This document shows, piece after piece, positions 51,837 through 61,648 of a DNA stretch of 64,000 bases; position 1 is the stretch's first letter, and every line of letters starts with the position of its first letter. The notes beneath the pieces were generated by a model. The model was not told the origin of the DNA and did not search any database. It saw nothing but the letters and a program-made list of their open reading frames with translations. Source of the DNA: Catellatospora bangladeshensis (GTDB lineage: Bacteria; Actinomycetota; Actinomycetes; Mycobacteriales; Micromonosporaceae); NCBI RefSeq assembly GCF_016862575.1, contig NZ_BONF01000005.1, forward strand, positions 292,852 through 356,851. Reading direction: 5' to 3'. Position numbers and translations under genes: made by a program.

Positions 51837-52679
51837 TCAGCCGAAGCGGCCGGTGATGTAGTCCTCGGTGCGCTTGTCGCCCGGGTTGGTGAAGATGCGG
51901 CCGGTGTCGTTGAACTCGACCAGGCGGCCGTGACGGACGCCGGCCTCGTCCAGCTCCGCGGTGAAGAACGCGGTGTGGTGGCTGACCCGGGCCGCCTGCT
52001 GCATGTTGTGGGTGACGATCACGATGGTGTACGTCCCCGCGAGGTCGTGCATCAGATCCTCGATCTTGCCGGTGGCGATCGGGTCGAGCGCCGAGCACGG
52101 CTCGTCCATCAGGATCACCTCGGGCTTGACCGCGATCGCGCGCGCGATGCAGAGCCGCTGCTGCTGGCCGCCGGACAGGGCCAGGCCGCTGGACTTCAGC
52201 TTGCCCTTGACCTCGTCCCACAGGGCCGCGCCGCGCAGCGCCTGCTCGACGCGGTCGTCCATGTTGTCCTTGATGCCGTTGATCTTCAGGCCGTAGGCCA
52301 CGTTCTCGTAGATGGACTTCGGGAACGGGTTCGGCTTCTGGAACACCATGCCGATCCGGCGGCGCACCTGGATCGGGTCCACGTCGGCGGCGTAGAGGTC
52401 CTGCCCGTGGAAGGTGACCTTCCCGGCGACGCGGGCGCCGTTGACGAGGTCGTTCATGCGGTTCAGCGAGCGCAGCACGGTGCTCTTGCCGCAGCCCGAC
52501 GGGCCGATCAGGGCCGTGATCTGGTGCTCGCGGATCGCCATCGTGGTGCCGCGGACGGCCTCGTAGTTGCCGTAGAAGACGCTGACGTTCTCCAGCTGCA
52601 TCACCGGCGGTGCGGAAACGGCGGGCATGGTGGGCGCGGCTCCCGGGATGAGGGTGGACAGGTTGAAGTCGGTGCTCAT
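51837..52679 (-). CDS. pstB: Phosphate ABC transporter ATP-binding protein
   Basis: 280 residues from ATG 52679 with GAGGA at 5-base spacing. Walker A GPSGCGKS (59-66), signature LSGGQQQR, Walker [14 protein letters not shown], and the family phrase [10 protein letters not shown] ~24-residue N-terminal extension precedes the core. Energises high-affinity phosphate uptake; last gene of pstSCAB. Confidence 0.97.
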   Translation of the reverse strand: MSTDFNLSTLIPGAAPTMPAVSAPPVMQLENVSVFYGNYEAVRGTTMAIREHQITALIGPSGCGKSTVLRSLNRMNDLVNGARVAGKVTFHGQDLYAADVDPIQVRRRIGMVFQKPNPFPKSIYENVAYGLKINGIKDNMDDRVEQALRGAALWDEVKGKLKSSGLALSGGQQQRLCIARAIAVKPEVILMDEPCSALDPIATGKIEDLMHDLAGTYTIVIVTHNMQQAARVSHHTAFFTAELDEAGVRHGRLVEFNDTGRIFTNPGDKRTEDYITGRFG

Positions 52680-52687
52680 GGTCATCC

Positions 52688-53605
52688 TCAACGTTCCTTG
52701 ATGGCGAAGCGGCTGGAGATCAGGCGGGCGGCGACGGTGAACACGAGGACGATCGCCATCAGCGTGAGCGCCGCGCCCCAGGCACGGCCCTGCGCGGCCG
52801 GGAAGAACTCGCCCGCGTTCTTGAAGATCTGTGCGGCGAGCGTGGTGTTGTCGCCGGACAGGCTCCAGTTGCTGACGAACGCGGTGCCCGCGACCAGCAC
52901 CACCGGCGCGGTCTCACCCGCGGCACGGGCGATCGCCAGCATGATGCCGCTGACGATGCCCGAGATGGCGGCCGGCAGCACCACGGACACCGTGGTCTTC
53001 CAGCGCCGGGCGCCGAGCGCGGCGCTGGCCTGGCGCAGCTCGTCCGGGACGAGCCGGAGCATCTCCTCGGTGCTGCGGATGATGATCGGCAGCATGAGGC
53101 AGCCGAGCGCGAGGGCCGCCGCGAAGCCGGACTGCTCCTTGACCAGGAGCACGTACGACACGTACACGAACAGGCCCATGACCACCGACGGGACGCCGGT
53201 CATCACGTCGGCCATGGTCCGGATGAGCCGGGCCAGCGCGTTCTGCTTGCCGTACTCGTTGAGGTAGATCGCGCCGAGCACGCCGAGCGGGATCGACATG
53301 GCGGCCGCGGCGCCGGTGATGATCAGGGTGCCGGCCACGGCGGGGCCCATGCCGCCACCGGCCCGGCGGGCCGAGTTGGGGATGTCGTCGACCAGGAAGT
53401 CCAGGCTCATCACCCCGGCGCCGGCCTCGATCACCTTGTAGATGACCAGGCCCAGCGGCACCAGGGCGACCAGCAGGGCCAGCACCATGAGCCCCTTGGC
53501 GAAGCCGTCGGTCAGCCGTCGGCGCAGCGGCAGCGCGGAGCGCCGCAGGTCCGCCGGGGCGGGCGCGGACGAGGCCGGACGGGCGGCGGTGGTGGTGGTG
53601 GTCAT
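52688..53605 (-). CDS. pstA: Phosphate ABC transporter permease PstA
   Basis: 305 residues, six membrane helices after a basic N-terminus. ABC permease loop [23 protein letters not shown] and [14 protein letters not shown] are PstA-like. The ATG overlaps the pstC stop (ATGA), and its stop is 8 bases before pstB. Confidence 0.96.
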   Translation of the reverse strand: MTTTTTAARPASSAPAPADLRRSALPLRRRLTDGFAKGLMVLALLVALVPLGLVIYKVIEAGAGVMSLDFLVDDIPNSARRAGGGMGPAVAGTLIITGAAAAMSIPLGVLGAIYLNEYGKQNALARLIRTMADVMTGVPSVVMGLFVYVSYVLLVKEQSGFAAALALGCLMLPIIIRSTEEMLRLVPDELRQASAALGARRWKTTVSVVLPAAISGIVSGIMLAIARAAGETAPVVLVAGTAFVSNWSLSGDNTTLAAQIFKNAGEFFPAAQGRAWGAALTLMAIVLVFTVAARLISSRFAIKER

Positions 53606-54588
53606 GCCGAGGCTCCCTTCATCCGGATCTCCGCGCGCCGCACGACGACCCGGGCCAGGAGGTTGATCAGGACGGTGATGATGAACAGGACCACGCCCAT
53701 GCCGATCAGGGCCGCCCGGAAGTCACCGGTGGACTCGCCCCACTGGTCGACGATGATGGCCGGCAGCGCGTACCCGCTCTCGAACAGGTTCGCGGTGATC
53801 TGCACGGAGCTGCCGATGACCAGGGCGACCGCGATGGTCTCGCCCATGGCCCGGCCGAGGCCGAGGATGACCGCGCCGACCACGCCGCCGAAGCTGTGCG
53901 GCAGCACCGCGCCCTTGATCATCTCCCAGCGGGTGGCGCCCAGCGCCCAGGCCGCCTGCTTGTCGGAGTCGGGGACGGTCGCGAAGACCTCCCGCGAGAT
54001 GGACGTGATGATCGGGATGATCATGACGGCGAGGATGAGGCCCGCGGTCATGAAGGTCCGGCCGCTGCTTCGCGGCTCGCCGAACAGCGAGCCCAGCACC
54101 GGCACCCCGCCCACGACATCGTGGATCCCCTGGTAGACCGGCGCGATGGCGGGCGCCAGGACCAGGATGCCCCACAGGCCGAAGACCACGGAGGGCACCG
54201 CGGCCAGCATGTCGATCAGCGTCACGATGGTGGCGCGCAGCTTCGGCGGGGCGAGCTCGGTCAGGAACAGCGCGATGCCGATCGACACCGGCACGGCCAC
54301 CACCACGGCGATCGCCGACACCACCAGCGTGCCGTACAGGAAGGCGAGCGTGCCGTAGACGGGGCCGCGCGGGCCGTCGCCGTCCGGGTCGTTCGGGATC
54401 CAGTCGGTGCTGGTGAAGAAGTCGGCGGAGAACGCGGGGAAAGCCTCGTTCACCGTCGTGACCAGGATCAGCGCCAGAATGATCAGCACCGCGAGGCCCG
54501 CGAACACGCAGACGGCCCAGAAGAGCCGGTCGGCGTGGCGGCCGCGGTCCTTCCGGGTCAGCTGAGCGGATTTGTCAACCACAGTCAT
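53602..54588 (-). CDS. pstC: Phosphate ABC transporter permease PstC
   Basis: 328 residues with six to seven membrane helices. PstC features: GTLVVSAIAVVVAVPVSIGIALFLTELAP, AAVPSVVFGLWG, and ALGATRWEMIKGAVLPHSFGG for the ATPase contact. Preceded by a hairpin in the gap after pstS that may reduce permease expression relative to the binding protein. Confidence 0.96.
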   Translation of the reverse strand: MTVVDKSAQLTRKDRGRHADRLFWAVCVFAGLAVLIILALILVTTVNEAFPAFSADFFTSTDWIPNDPDGDGPRGPVYGTLAFLYGTLVVSAIAVVVAVPVSIGIALFLTELAPPKLRATIVTLIDMLAAVPSVVFGLWGILVLAPAIAPVYQGIHDVVGGVPVLGSLFGEPRSSGRTFMTAGLILAVMIIPIITSISREVFATVPDSDKQAAWALGATRWEMIKGAVLPHSFGGVVGAVILGLGRAMGETIAVALVIGSSVQITANLFESGYALPAIIVDQWGESTGDFRAALIGMGVVLFIITVLINLLARVVVRRAEIRMKGASA

Positions 54589-54616
54589 CTCTACTCCGAG
54601 GGGTGGCCTGCTGAGG

Positions 54617-54652
54617 CCGGTGCGGCGGATCCGGGTGGACCCGCCGCACCGG
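54617..54652 (-). terminator. Hairpin between pstS and pstC
   Basis: Perfect 12-bp stem CCGGTGCGGCGG / CCGCCGCACCGG with a 12-base loop in the 86-base pstS-pstC gap. Such a structure is known between pstS and pstC in other actinomycetes and limits read-through to the membrane genes. Confidence 0.65.
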
Positions 54653-54674
54653 TCGTGCTCAGGTCAGATCAGCT

Positions 54675-55748
54675 TCAGCTGATCTTGTCCAGCTGGGCGA
54701 GCGCCTTGGTCTGCAGCTCGGCCGGCAGCGGCGCGTAGTGCAGCTCCGCGGCCAGGTCCTTCGTGTCCTTCAGCAGGTAGGTCACGAACGCCTTGACCAG
54801 TTCCTTCTGCTTGGCGTCGGTGTAGGTGGTCTTCACCAGCAGGTAGGTCGGCGCGGTGATCGGGTAGCTGTCGGCGCCGGCCGCGTTCAGCGGGTTGAAG
54901 GTCAGGTCGTCCTTGATCTCGGCACCGGCGAGCGCGGCGGTGGCGCCCTCCAGCGTCGGCTTGACGAACTTGCCGTCCTTGTTCTTGATCGCGGCGAAGG
55001 TCAGCTTGCCGTCGGTCGCGTCGGCGAGGTCGACGTAGCCGATGCCGCCGTCGGCGGCCTGGATCAGCTGGGCCACACCGGTGTTCTTCTGGCCGCCCTG
55101 GGTGTCGGCGGGCCACGCCACGGTGTCGCCGCTGCCGAGCTTCCAGGTGGTCGGCGCGGCGGCGGCCAGGTACTTCGTGAAGTTGTTGGTGGTGCCCGAG
55201 CCGTCGGCCCGGTGCGCCACGGAGATGGCGGTGGCGGGCAGGGTCACGCCCGGGTTGTCGGCGGCGATCTCCGGCGCGTTCCAGGTCTTGATCTCCCGCT
55301 GGAAGATCTTGGCCAGGGTGTCCGCGCTCAGCTGGAGGTTGTCCACGCCCTTGAGGTTGTACGAGATGGTGATCGGCGCGGCCACGGTCGGCACGTAGAG
55401 GAAGGTGCCCGCCGGAACGCCGTCGGTGTCCTTGACCGTGCTGTCGGAGCCGGCGAAGTCGGTCAGGCCGGAGCCGAACTCCTTCTTACCCGTGCCCGAG
55501 CCCACCGAGTTGTAGGTGACCTTCAGGTTCGGGGCCTCGTCCTTCAGGGAGGTGATGACCTCCTGGTAGTACGTGTTCGGGAAGCTCGCGCCGGAAGCCT
55601 TGAGCTCACCGGACAGAGCCGCCAGACCGGAGCCGGCGCCGGCCGACGGGTCGGTCGCCGGGTCCTCCTTCGAGGAGCAACCGGCCAGAGCGAGCGCGGC
55701 GATAGCAACGCCCGCAAGCACGCGCCGAGAGAGCACGTTACGGTTCAC
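54675..55748 (-). CDS. pstS: Phosphate-binding lipoprotein PstS
   Basis: 357 residues. Lipoprotein signal ending LALAGC (Cys24). Phosphate-binding motifs: GASFPNTYYQEVI, NSVGSGTGKKEF, DFAGSD, and HRADGSGTTNNFTKYL with the TNNF loop. First gene of pstSCAB; a PHO box lies about 90 bases upstream. Confidence 0.97.
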   Translation of the reverse strand: MNRNVLSRRVLAGVAIAALALAGCSSKEDPATDPSAGAGSGLAALSGELKASGASFPNTYYQEVITSLKDEAPNLKVTYNSVGSGTGKKEFGSGLTDFAGSDSTVKDTDGVPAGTFLYVPTVAAPITISYNLKGVDNLQLSADTLAKIFQREIKTWNAPEIAADNPGVTLPATAISVAHRADGSGTTNNFTKYLAAAAPTTWKLGSGDTVAWPADTQGGQKNTGVAQLIQAADGGIGYVDLADATDGKLTFAAIKNKDGKFVKPTLEGATAALAGAEIKDDLTFNPLNAAGADSYPITAPTYLLVKTTYTDAKQKELVKAFVTYLLKDTKDLAAELHYAPLPAELQTKALAQLDKIS

Positions 55749-55836
55749 TTCAGGGGTGCCTTCCTAGTCAGGGATTCGGCCGTCGCCGGCCTGACCCCGA
55801 CATTGCACGCCGCAGGTGGACGGCTCTCCCGTCTCA

Positions 55837-55854
55837 GGTGAACTCAGGGTGAAC
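55837..55854 (-). promoter_or_regulatory. PHO box (PhoP binding site) for pstSCAB
   Basis: Two GTTCACC direct repeats on the minus strand (GTTCACCCTGA then GTTCACC), exactly 11 bases apart. This matches the Streptomyces PhoP direct-repeat unit and predicts induction of pst under phosphate limitation. Confidence 0.85.
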
Positions 55855-55913
55855 AGGCAAAACAGCGGCGGTGACGGACCGCGCAGCAGGGTGTGGCCGG
55901 GAAGTGAACGGGC

Positions 55914-57419
55914 TCACACCGCGCCGGCCAGGTCGGCCAGGGACAGCGCGCCGGTGCCGGGGGCCGTCGCGACCAGGCCCAGCCGCCCGTCGCGCAGGTC
56001 CCAGGCCAGCACCCGGCGCCACAGGCCCGGCGGCACGCCCTGCCCGCCGGTGCAGCTCAGCAGCAGCCGCCGCCGGTCCAGCCAGCCCAGCAGGCGCAGC
56101 TCGCCGGCCACCGCCTCGTCGACGGCCAGCACCCGGCGCAGCGCGCCCGTGCCCGGCTCCAGCACGGCCACGGCGGCCCCGGCCATCAGGTCGTGCGGTA
56201 TGCAGCGGCGGGCGACCAGACCCCCCGTGCCCGCGACCGTGAACCCGGCGCCCAGGAACGGACCCAGGTGCCTTGCGCCGTCGCCGGTGATCACGAAGCT
56301 GCGCCTGCGGCGGGTGGCCAGGTCGGTCCGGCGCAGCACGGCAGGTCCGCCGGAGGCGTCCCCCGACAGCACCTCGACCAGCGCCTCCGGGCGCTCGGGG
56401 CCCGGCGCACGGCGTACGGCCGCCACGTCGCGCGCGTCCAGCGGCACCGGCAGCAGGCGGCCCGTGGCCACGTCCATCAGCGCGTCCACCCCCAGCAGCA
56501 GGAGGCCGGGCGCCACCCAGCTCATGGCCAGCGGCCCGCGCGGGTAGGAGCGGGCCCGGCCGGTCGCCAGGTCGACCACCCGCACCCCGGCGGTCTCGGT
56601 GAACGCGGCGTACGAGCCGTCCGGCGACAGCGAGCCCTCCTCCAGCCGGGCGCCCACCCGCTCCTCCACCGAGTCGACCCGGCACCAGCTCCCGTCGCGC
56701 CCCAGCGCCAGCACGTACGCCGACCGGTCCGGCACCAGCAGGGCCAGCGCCTGCCCGACCGGCCGCTCGCTGAGCGTGGGCAGCGACTCCGGCGCCGTGG
56801 GCGGCACGAGTTCGCGCGGCAGCCGGTCGACCAGCGCGCGCGGCGCCCTGGCCTGCTCCCCCGCGTCCGGCAGCCGCTCCACCCCGGGCACGTCGATCAC
56901 GACACTCGGCGACACGGACCGTGGGGACGGGAACGGCCGCACGGTGAACTCGTCCGTCCCGCCCCGCCGGGACCACTCCCGGATCCCGGCCGCGGCCAGG
57001 GCTGCTCCGGCGATCCCACCGGCCAGCAGCAGGCGGCGCCGCACCAGCGCCCGGCCCCGCGTCCACAACGCGCCGGCCTCGTCCGCCGGGTCGGCGGCGA
57101 GGCCGTCCCACCGCTCCGCCGGGGTCCGGTCCAGGTCGAGCCGCACCCGGTGGCGCGGCGCCGCGTCGCGTGCCTCGCGCTCGAACAGCCGGTGCAGGTA
57201 ACGGTCGGCGGCGGCGCCGGGCTCGGCGTGATACTCCTCGTCGGCGGCCCGCAGCCGGGTCCAGCGCAGCGCGACCAGGACGAGCAGTTCCCGGGCCAGC
57301 GCCTCGGCCGACGCGTCGTCGCCGTGCAGCTGCCGCGCGGCGTACGCCAGCGGCCGCAGCCGCCGGGCCGCGTACTCCACGAAATCGGCGGGCGCGGGCG
57401 GCGGGGCGGCGGTGGCCAT
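55914..57419 (-). CDS. Membrane protein with beta-propeller-like external domain
   Basis: 501 residues from ATG 57419; longer open frames upstream are antisense to mshD. The helical N-terminal domain (1-110, ADFVEYAARRLRPLAYAARQLHG...) recalls the region found in some SigK/ECF-related fusion proteins, but no sigma region 4 is seen. One membrane helix follows (LLLAGGIAGAALAAAG). The external ~350 residues have repeated strand pairs such as GSLSPDGSYAAFTE, VRVVDLATGRARSY, VLAWDLRDGRLGLV, in the manner of WD40-like propellers. Function unknown; lies between pstS and mshD. Confidence 0.72.
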   Translation of the reverse strand: MATAAPPPAPADFVEYAARRLRPLAYAARQLHGDDASAEALARELLVLVALRWTRLRAADEEYHAEPGAAADRYLHRLFEREARDAAPRHRVRLDLDRTPAERWDGLAADPADEAGALWTRGRALVRRRLLLAGGIAGAALAAAGIREWSRRGGTDEFTVRPFPSPRSVSPSVVIDVPGVERLPDAGEQARAPRALVDRLPRELVPPTAPESLPTLSERPVGQALALLVPDRSAYVLALGRDGSWCRVDSVEERVGARLEEGSLSPDGSYAAFTETAGVRVVDLATGRARSYPRGPLAMSWVAPGLLLLGVDALMDVATGRLLPVPLDARDVAAVRRAPGPERPEALVEVLSGDASGGPAVLRRTDLATRRRRSFVITGDGARHLGPFLGAGFTVAGTGGLVARRCIPHDLMAGAAVAVLEPGTGALRRVLAVDEAVAGELRLLGWLDRRRLLLSCTGGQGVPPGLWRRVLAWDLRDGRLGLVATAPGTGALSLADLAGAV

Positions 57420-57463
57420 GCCTAGATGGTGATGGATCTCACAGCGGCGCGGAAGAGGCGGTT

Positions 57464-58414
57464 TCAGCTCCGCTGGAACAGCACGTCGGTCGACCAGCGG
57501 GCGAAGCCGAGCCGCTGGTACAGCGCGGTGGCCGCGGTGTTGGACTCGTCGACGTACAGCATCACCTGGTCCAGCCCGCGGGCCCGCAGATGCCGCAGCC
57601 CGGCCGCGGTCAGCGCCCGGCCCAGGCCGGAGCCGTGCGCCGACGGGTCCACGCCGAGCACGTAGACCTCGCCGATCGGGTCGTGGTGATGGGTGCGCCC
57701 GCCTGCCTCGGCATCGCGGCGCAGCTCGCCGTGCACCTTGGTCCAGTGGAACCCGGCCAGCGCGCCGTCGCGCTCGGCGAGCAGGAAGCCGTCCGGATCG
57801 AACCACGGCTCGGCCATCCGCACCCGCAGGTCGCGCAGCGTCCACCGGCCCTGCTCGGGATGGTCGGCGAAGGCGCGCGCGTTCAGCGCCAGCCACGGCT
57901 CGTCGTCCACGCCCGGCCGGAACGGCCGCAGCGCCACCCCGTCCGGCAGCTCGGGCTGGGGCACCTCGGCGAACAGGGAACGGCGCATCTGCCACAGCAC
58001 CCGCGCCCGCCGGAAGCCCAGCGACAGGGCCAGCGCGCTGGCCGACGGGTGGTCGCCGTGTGCCCACAGCCGCAGCCGGCCCGCCGGATCCGCCTCGGCC
58101 GCCGCCGCGATGGCCGCGGTGACCAGGGCGCGGCCCAGTCCGTGGCGGCGCCGCAGCGGGTGCACCACCAGCTCCGCGGACGGTCCGTCCACCGCGTCGG
58201 TGGTGTCGACGTGCGCGTAGCCGGCCAGCTCGCCGTCGGGCGTGCGCACCACCAGGTGCACCGCGGGGGCGTCGCCACCGTGCCGCAGGTGCAGCACGGT
58301 GTGTTCGGACAGGGGGTACGCCCCGTCGGTGTCCCCGGCCGCGCGCGCCAGCTCGGCGACGGCGGCGACCTCGTCCGGTGTCAGCCGGTCGCGCCGCTCG
58401 GCATGCCCGATCAT
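57464..58414 (-). CDS. mshD: Mycothiol acetyltransferase
   Basis: 316 residues, tandem GNAT domains. The second domain carries the acetyl-CoA loop in VDPSAHGSGLGRALTAAGL and DESNTAATALYQRLGF; the first, degenerate domain has RRHGLGRALV and ALSLGFRRARVLWQM. Acetylates Cys-GlcN-Ins in the last mycothiol step. The synteny pst-mshD-glnR is conserved in actinomycetes. Confidence 0.96.
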   Translation of the reverse strand: MIGHAERRDRLTPDEVAAVAELARAAGDTDGAYPLSEHTVLHLRHGGDAPAVHLVVRTPDGELAGYAHVDTTDAVDGPSAELVVHPLRRRHGLGRALVTAAIAAAAEADPAGRLRLWAHGDHPSASALALSLGFRRARVLWQMRRSLFAEVPQPELPDGVALRPFRPGVDDEPWLALNARAFADHPEQGRWTLRDLRVRMAEPWFDPDGFLLAERDGALAGFHWTKVHGELRRDAEAGGRTHHHDPIGEVYVLGVDPSAHGSGLGRALTAAGLRHLRARGLDQVMLYVDESNTAATALYQRLGFARWSTDVLFQRS

Positions 58415-58488
58415 GGCGCCAGCGTAGCCGCCGGGGATTAAAACGGATCGCGCTCACACGGCGGGCGGACCCGCGTCACATGAGGGAA

Positions 58489-58527
58489 CGGCCCGTGCCC
58501 GCGGCGGTGAGTCGCGGGCACGGGCCG
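58489..58527 (-). terminator. Terminator hairpin after glnR
   Basis: Perfect 15-bp stem CGGCCCGTGCCCGCG / CGCGGGCACGGGCCG with a 9-base loop, starting 17 bases downstream of the glnR stop on the minus strand. Confidence 0.75.
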
Positions 58528-58544
58528 AGCAGAGATCGTGCGGA

Positions 58545-59285
58545 TCAGCGGGACGGCAGGTCGGCGAGCAGGTCGGCGGCCTCGGCCAGCTCGCGGTCGG
58601 CGAGCTGCTGGCGCGAGGACGGCACCACGAACTTGTAGCCGACCTGGCGCACCGTGCCGATCATCGCCTCGTACTCCGAGCCGAGCTTGGCGCGCAGGCG
58701 CCGCACGTGCACGTCGACGGTGCGGGTGCCGCCGAAGTAGTCGTAACCCCACACCTCGCGCAGCAGCTGGTCGCGGGTGAACACCCGGCCCGGGTGCTGG
58801 GCCAGGAACTTCAGCAGCTCGAACTCCTTGTAGGTGAGGTCGAGCGGGCGTCCCTTGAGCTTCGCCGCGTAGGTGTCCGGGTCGATGGTCAGCTCGCCGC
58901 CGCGGATCAGGCCGCCGGCGGCGGCGGTCGCGGAGGTGAGGCGGCCGACGGACAGGCGCAGCCGGGCCTCGACCTCGGCGGGCCCGGCACCGGCCAGGAT
59001 CACGTCGTCGACGCCCCAGTCGGCGTTGATAGCGACCAGCCCGGCCTCGGTGACGACCGCGATCAGCGGCACGCCGATCCCGGTGGCGTGCAGCATCCGG
59101 CAGGTGGCGCGGGCATCGGAGAGCTCGGAGCGCGCGTCGACCAGGACGGCGTCCGGGCTGGGGGCCGACACCAGGTTGCGCACGTCGCGGGGAGCGGTGC
59201 GCACGGTGTGCGGCAGCAGGTCGAGTGCGGGGAGCACGGCCGACGGCTCACCGGCGCGTGCGGTGACCAGGAGCAGGATTTCCAC
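58545..59285 (-). CDS. glnR: GlnR-type OmpR family regulator of nitrogen metabolism
   Basis: 246 residues from GTG 59285, which has GGAGG at 6-base spacing; the open frame to 59417 is not needed. N-terminal atypical receiver ([39 protein letters not shown]) and C-terminal winged helix ([52 protein letters not shown]). These match actinobacterial GlnR, an orphan regulator that does not use a classical phosphorylation pocket. A paralogous OmpR regulator cannot be fully excluded. Confidence 0.9.
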   Translation of the reverse strand: MEILLLVTARAGEPSAVLPALDLLPHTVRTAPRDVRNLVSAPSPDAVLVDARSELSDARATCRMLHATGIGVPLIAVVTEAGLVAINADWGVDDVILAGAGPAEVEARLRLSVGRLTSATAAAGGLIRGGELTIDPDTYAAKLKGRPLDLTYKEFELLKFLAQHPGRVFTRDQLLREVWGYDYFGGTRTVDVHVRRLRAKLGSEYEAMIGTVRQVGYKFVVPSSRQQLADRELAEAADLLADLPSR

Positions 59286-59562
59286 GGATCGCCTCCGTCC
59301 TCGCGGCTGGGCCGCGCGAGCAGCACATGGGGGCGTGGCTGGCCTCACGTCGGTCCCGGCGTCGCTGACGGGCGGGTAAAGCTGAAGCATAGTCGAGAAC
59401 AATAGAAATACCAGCACCTCATAGGTTTGTCACTCATCACGGCTGCGCATTGCCGAATGTTTCGAGCAGCTTTCGCGCTTGTTGCAAGCAGGGCCGGTCA
59501 GCTCGCCCCATTCAGCCGCCGGTGAGGTGCGCTCTTGGGGGGTGAGGTGGCACGATCGTTGC

Positions 59563-60663
59563 GTGCTCGGTTCCCCTCCCGATGACAGCGTCCGTAATCG
59601 CAGGTCACCCGGCCCCCAGTTCGACGGGCCGCACCGGCCCGGCCCCGGCCCGGCCGGCCGTGGTCCTGCGCCCGTTCCCGTGCCCGCGTCCCGCGGCGCG
59701 GCCGAACCCAACCCGCGCTCCCGCCGGGAGGACACGGTCAGCGTGAAGGAACGCGGCCGCCGCGGGCGCGCCGCCGAGCCCGAGGACGACGACGAGGACC
59801 TCCTCGACGACGGCGCCGAGCTGGAGTTCGTGCCGGTGCGACGGCTGCTGTCGCTGGCCGTGGCCGGGTTCGCGCTGCTGCTCGGCGTCGGGCTGGTGAT
59901 GGGCGCGCAGACCGCGGGCGTGGGCGCCGGGCGGCTGCCGTACGCCGCAGTGATCTTCGGCGCGCAGCTGCTCTACGTCTTCGCGACCACCATGGCGATG
60001 AACCCGCCGGCGGTGAAGGTCGTCGCCACGGTCGGCGTGCTGGCCGCGCTCGCCGCCGACGTCGCGGCGATCTATCCCGACGTCGCCACGATCGCGCCGC
60101 TCGGTGCGGTCGCCGCGGCGGGCCTGGTCGCGGGCATCGTCGGCCAGATGATCCGGCCGGAGGGCCGGGTGCAGGTCTCCGAGTCGCTCGCCTCGACCGT
60201 CGTGATCGTGCTGGGCGTGGTCTCGTTCGCCACATTGATTGTTTTGACTCGCATCCCAGTGGGCACCCAAGCCATCGTGGTGTGTCTCATCGCCAGCGCG
60301 ATCGCCCTGGGCGTCGCGCGCCTCACCGACGTCGTGGCGCCGTACCCGCGCCTGGCCGACCAGGTCCCGCGGGGCTCGGCCGGCATCGTGCTCGGCGCCA
60401 TGCTGGGCACCGCCGCGGCCGCCGTCATCGGCCGCTACCTGGTCGCGTTCACCCCGCACGAGGCCGCCCTGGTGGGCATGGCCGCCGCGGGCGCCGCGGT
60501 GCTGGCCGACCTGACCATCGGCTTCGCCGAGGCGGGCCGCGAGCTGGCCGGCGAGGCGCCGACCATGTGGCTGGCCCGGCACATGCAGGGCCCGCTGGCG
60601 GGCTTCGCGCTCGCCGCGCCGGTCGCGTACGTGATCAGCGTGGCCTTCCTGGTGCCCGCATGA
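59563..60663 (+). CDS. Multi-pass membrane protein, conserved actinobacterial, function unknown
   Basis: 366 residues from GTG 59563; GTG 59743 (GGGAGG 11 bases upstream) is a shorter alternative. The first ~90 residues are Pro/Arg-rich and then acidic (EPEDDDEDLLDD), predicted cytoplasmic. The rest has eight to nine membrane helices (LAVAGFALLLGVGLVMGAQ onward) with few polar residues. No family recognised. It is coupled to the DUF2993 gene by an ATGA overlap, which suggests a shared envelope role. Confidence 0.75.
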   Translation: MLGSPPDDSVRNRRSPGPQFDGPHRPGPGPAGRGPAPVPVPASRGAAEPNPRSRREDTVSVKERGRRGRAAEPEDDDEDLLDDGAELEFVPVRRLLSLAVAGFALLLGVGLVMGAQTAGVGAGRLPYAAVIFGAQLLYVFATTMAMNPPAVKVVATVGVLAALAADVAAIYPDVATIAPLGAVAAAGLVAGIVGQMIRPEGRVQVSESLASTVVIVLGVVSFATLIVLTRIPVGTQAIVVCLIASAIALGVARLTDVVAPYPRLADQVPRGSAGIVLGAMLGTAAAAVIGRYLVAFTPHEAALVGMAAAGAAVLADLTIGFAEAGRELAGEAPTMWLARHMQGPLAGFALAAPVAYVISVAFLVPA

Positions 60664-61367
60664 GGAAGTTCCTCATGATCACCGCGGTGCTGCTGGTCGT
60701 CCTCGGGATCCTGCTCGCCGTGGCGGACCGGGTCGGCGTGCACTACGCCGAGCGGGAGATCGCGGATCGGATCGCCGCGCGGATGCAGAGCCAGGGCATC
60801 ACGTCCACGCCGCCCGAGGTCGAGATCAAGGGCGTCCCGTTCCTCACCCAGGTCGCCGCGGGCCGGTACGACGAGATCGAGCTGACCATGCGCGATCTCA
60901 AGGGCGGCGACCTGCCCCTGCCGCTGCTCACGGTCTCCGCGTTCGACGTCGAGGCGCCGCTCAAGGAGCTGATGAACGACACGGCGCGGCCGGTGGCGGC
61001 CCGGGTCGAGGGCGTGGCCACGGTGTCCTACGCCGACCTCGTCAAGGCCAGCGGTCTGTCCGGCATCACGCTGACGTCCGCGGGCGACCGGATCGTCGAG
61101 GTCAGCGGCAACGTGCCGCTGATCGGCAGGGTCAGCGGCAAGGCCGAGGTGACCGTCGTGGACGGCGGCCGGGTGCGGCTGCGGGTGACCGAGCTGCGCG
61201 GGGTCGCCGGCTCCATCCGGCAATCGATCATCGACGCGTACAAGGACCGGCTCGCGGTGACGCTGCGCCCGCCCAACCTGCCGTTCGAGCTCAAGCTGAG
61301 CAACGTCACCACCGAGCAGACCGGCCTCCAGGTGGCATTCGCCGCCACCGATGTGCAGCTTGCCTGA
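60660..61367 (+). CDS. DUF2993 (LmeA-type) phospholipid-binding protein
   Basis: 235 residues. The first helix (FLMITAVLLVVLGILLAVAD) is an uncleaved signal anchor, followed by a DUF2993 domain with EIKGVPFLTQVAAGRYDEIELTM, FDVEAPLKEL and the LPFELKLSNVTTEQTGLQV ending. Mycobacterial LmeA binds phospholipids and supports envelope mannolipid synthesis; the role in this organism is inferred. The ATG overlaps the upstream stop. Confidence 0.88.
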   Translation: MRKFLMITAVLLVVLGILLAVADRVGVHYAEREIADRIAARMQSQGITSTPPEVEIKGVPFLTQVAAGRYDEIELTMRDLKGGDLPLPLLTVSAFDVEAPLKELMNDTARPVAARVEGVATVSYADLVKASGLSGITLTSAGDRIVEVSGNVPLIGRVSGKAEVTVVDGGRVRLRVTELRGVAGSIRQSIIDAYKDRLAVTLRPPNLPFELKLSNVTTEQTGLQVAFAATDVQLA

Positions 61368-61447
61368 CCAGCACGGAAGCGGATCACCATCCGGGCGGCC
61401 GATCCCGGATGGTGGACGACACATTCCCGAAATGAGGACCGTGCTGG

Positions 61448-61453
61448 TAGGGT
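61448..61453 (+). promoter_or_regulatory. -10 box for the leaderless Cys leader peptide
   Basis: TAGGGT ends 8 bases before the leader-peptide ATG at 61462, the expected spacing for a transcript that begins at the start codon. No ribosome site precedes the ATG. Confidence 0.55.
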
Positions 61454-61461
61454 CACCAACT

Positions 61462-61539
61462 ATGAGTCCGCTGCTTACCAAGCGGCGCGCGGTCGACCTG
61501 TGCCGCGTGGCCACGTGCCTGTGTTGCCCCGTCCTCTGA
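61462..61539 (+). CDS. Cys-rich leader peptide of the sulfurtransferase operon (25 aa)
   Basis: MSPLLTKRRAVDLCRVATCL ending CCPVL, with four Cys including a CLCC run. The family of leaderless polycysteine uORFs in actinobacteria senses Cys-tRNA supply and attenuates downstream sulfur genes. The position upstream of a rhodanese/SseC operon, leaderless promoter spacing and Cys run all fit. A T-tract hairpin lies 110-171 bases after its stop. Confidence 0.78.
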   Translation: MSPLLTKRRAVDLCRVATCLCCPVL

Positions 61540-61648
61540 CGGCGGCACAATAACGCGCACCCGATCGCGCTTTGTGATCGTCCAGCAGCCTCAACCTGAC
61601 TCGCATTCAGCCGCTCACCGCTGAGCCGGCCATCCCCGCCAGTCAGCT

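Noticed and set aside
57420..58457. N-terminal extension of the propeller-like protein to 847 residues
   Set aside because: The extra part is frame-shifted reading of mshD on the same strand; ATG 57419 is the plausible start.
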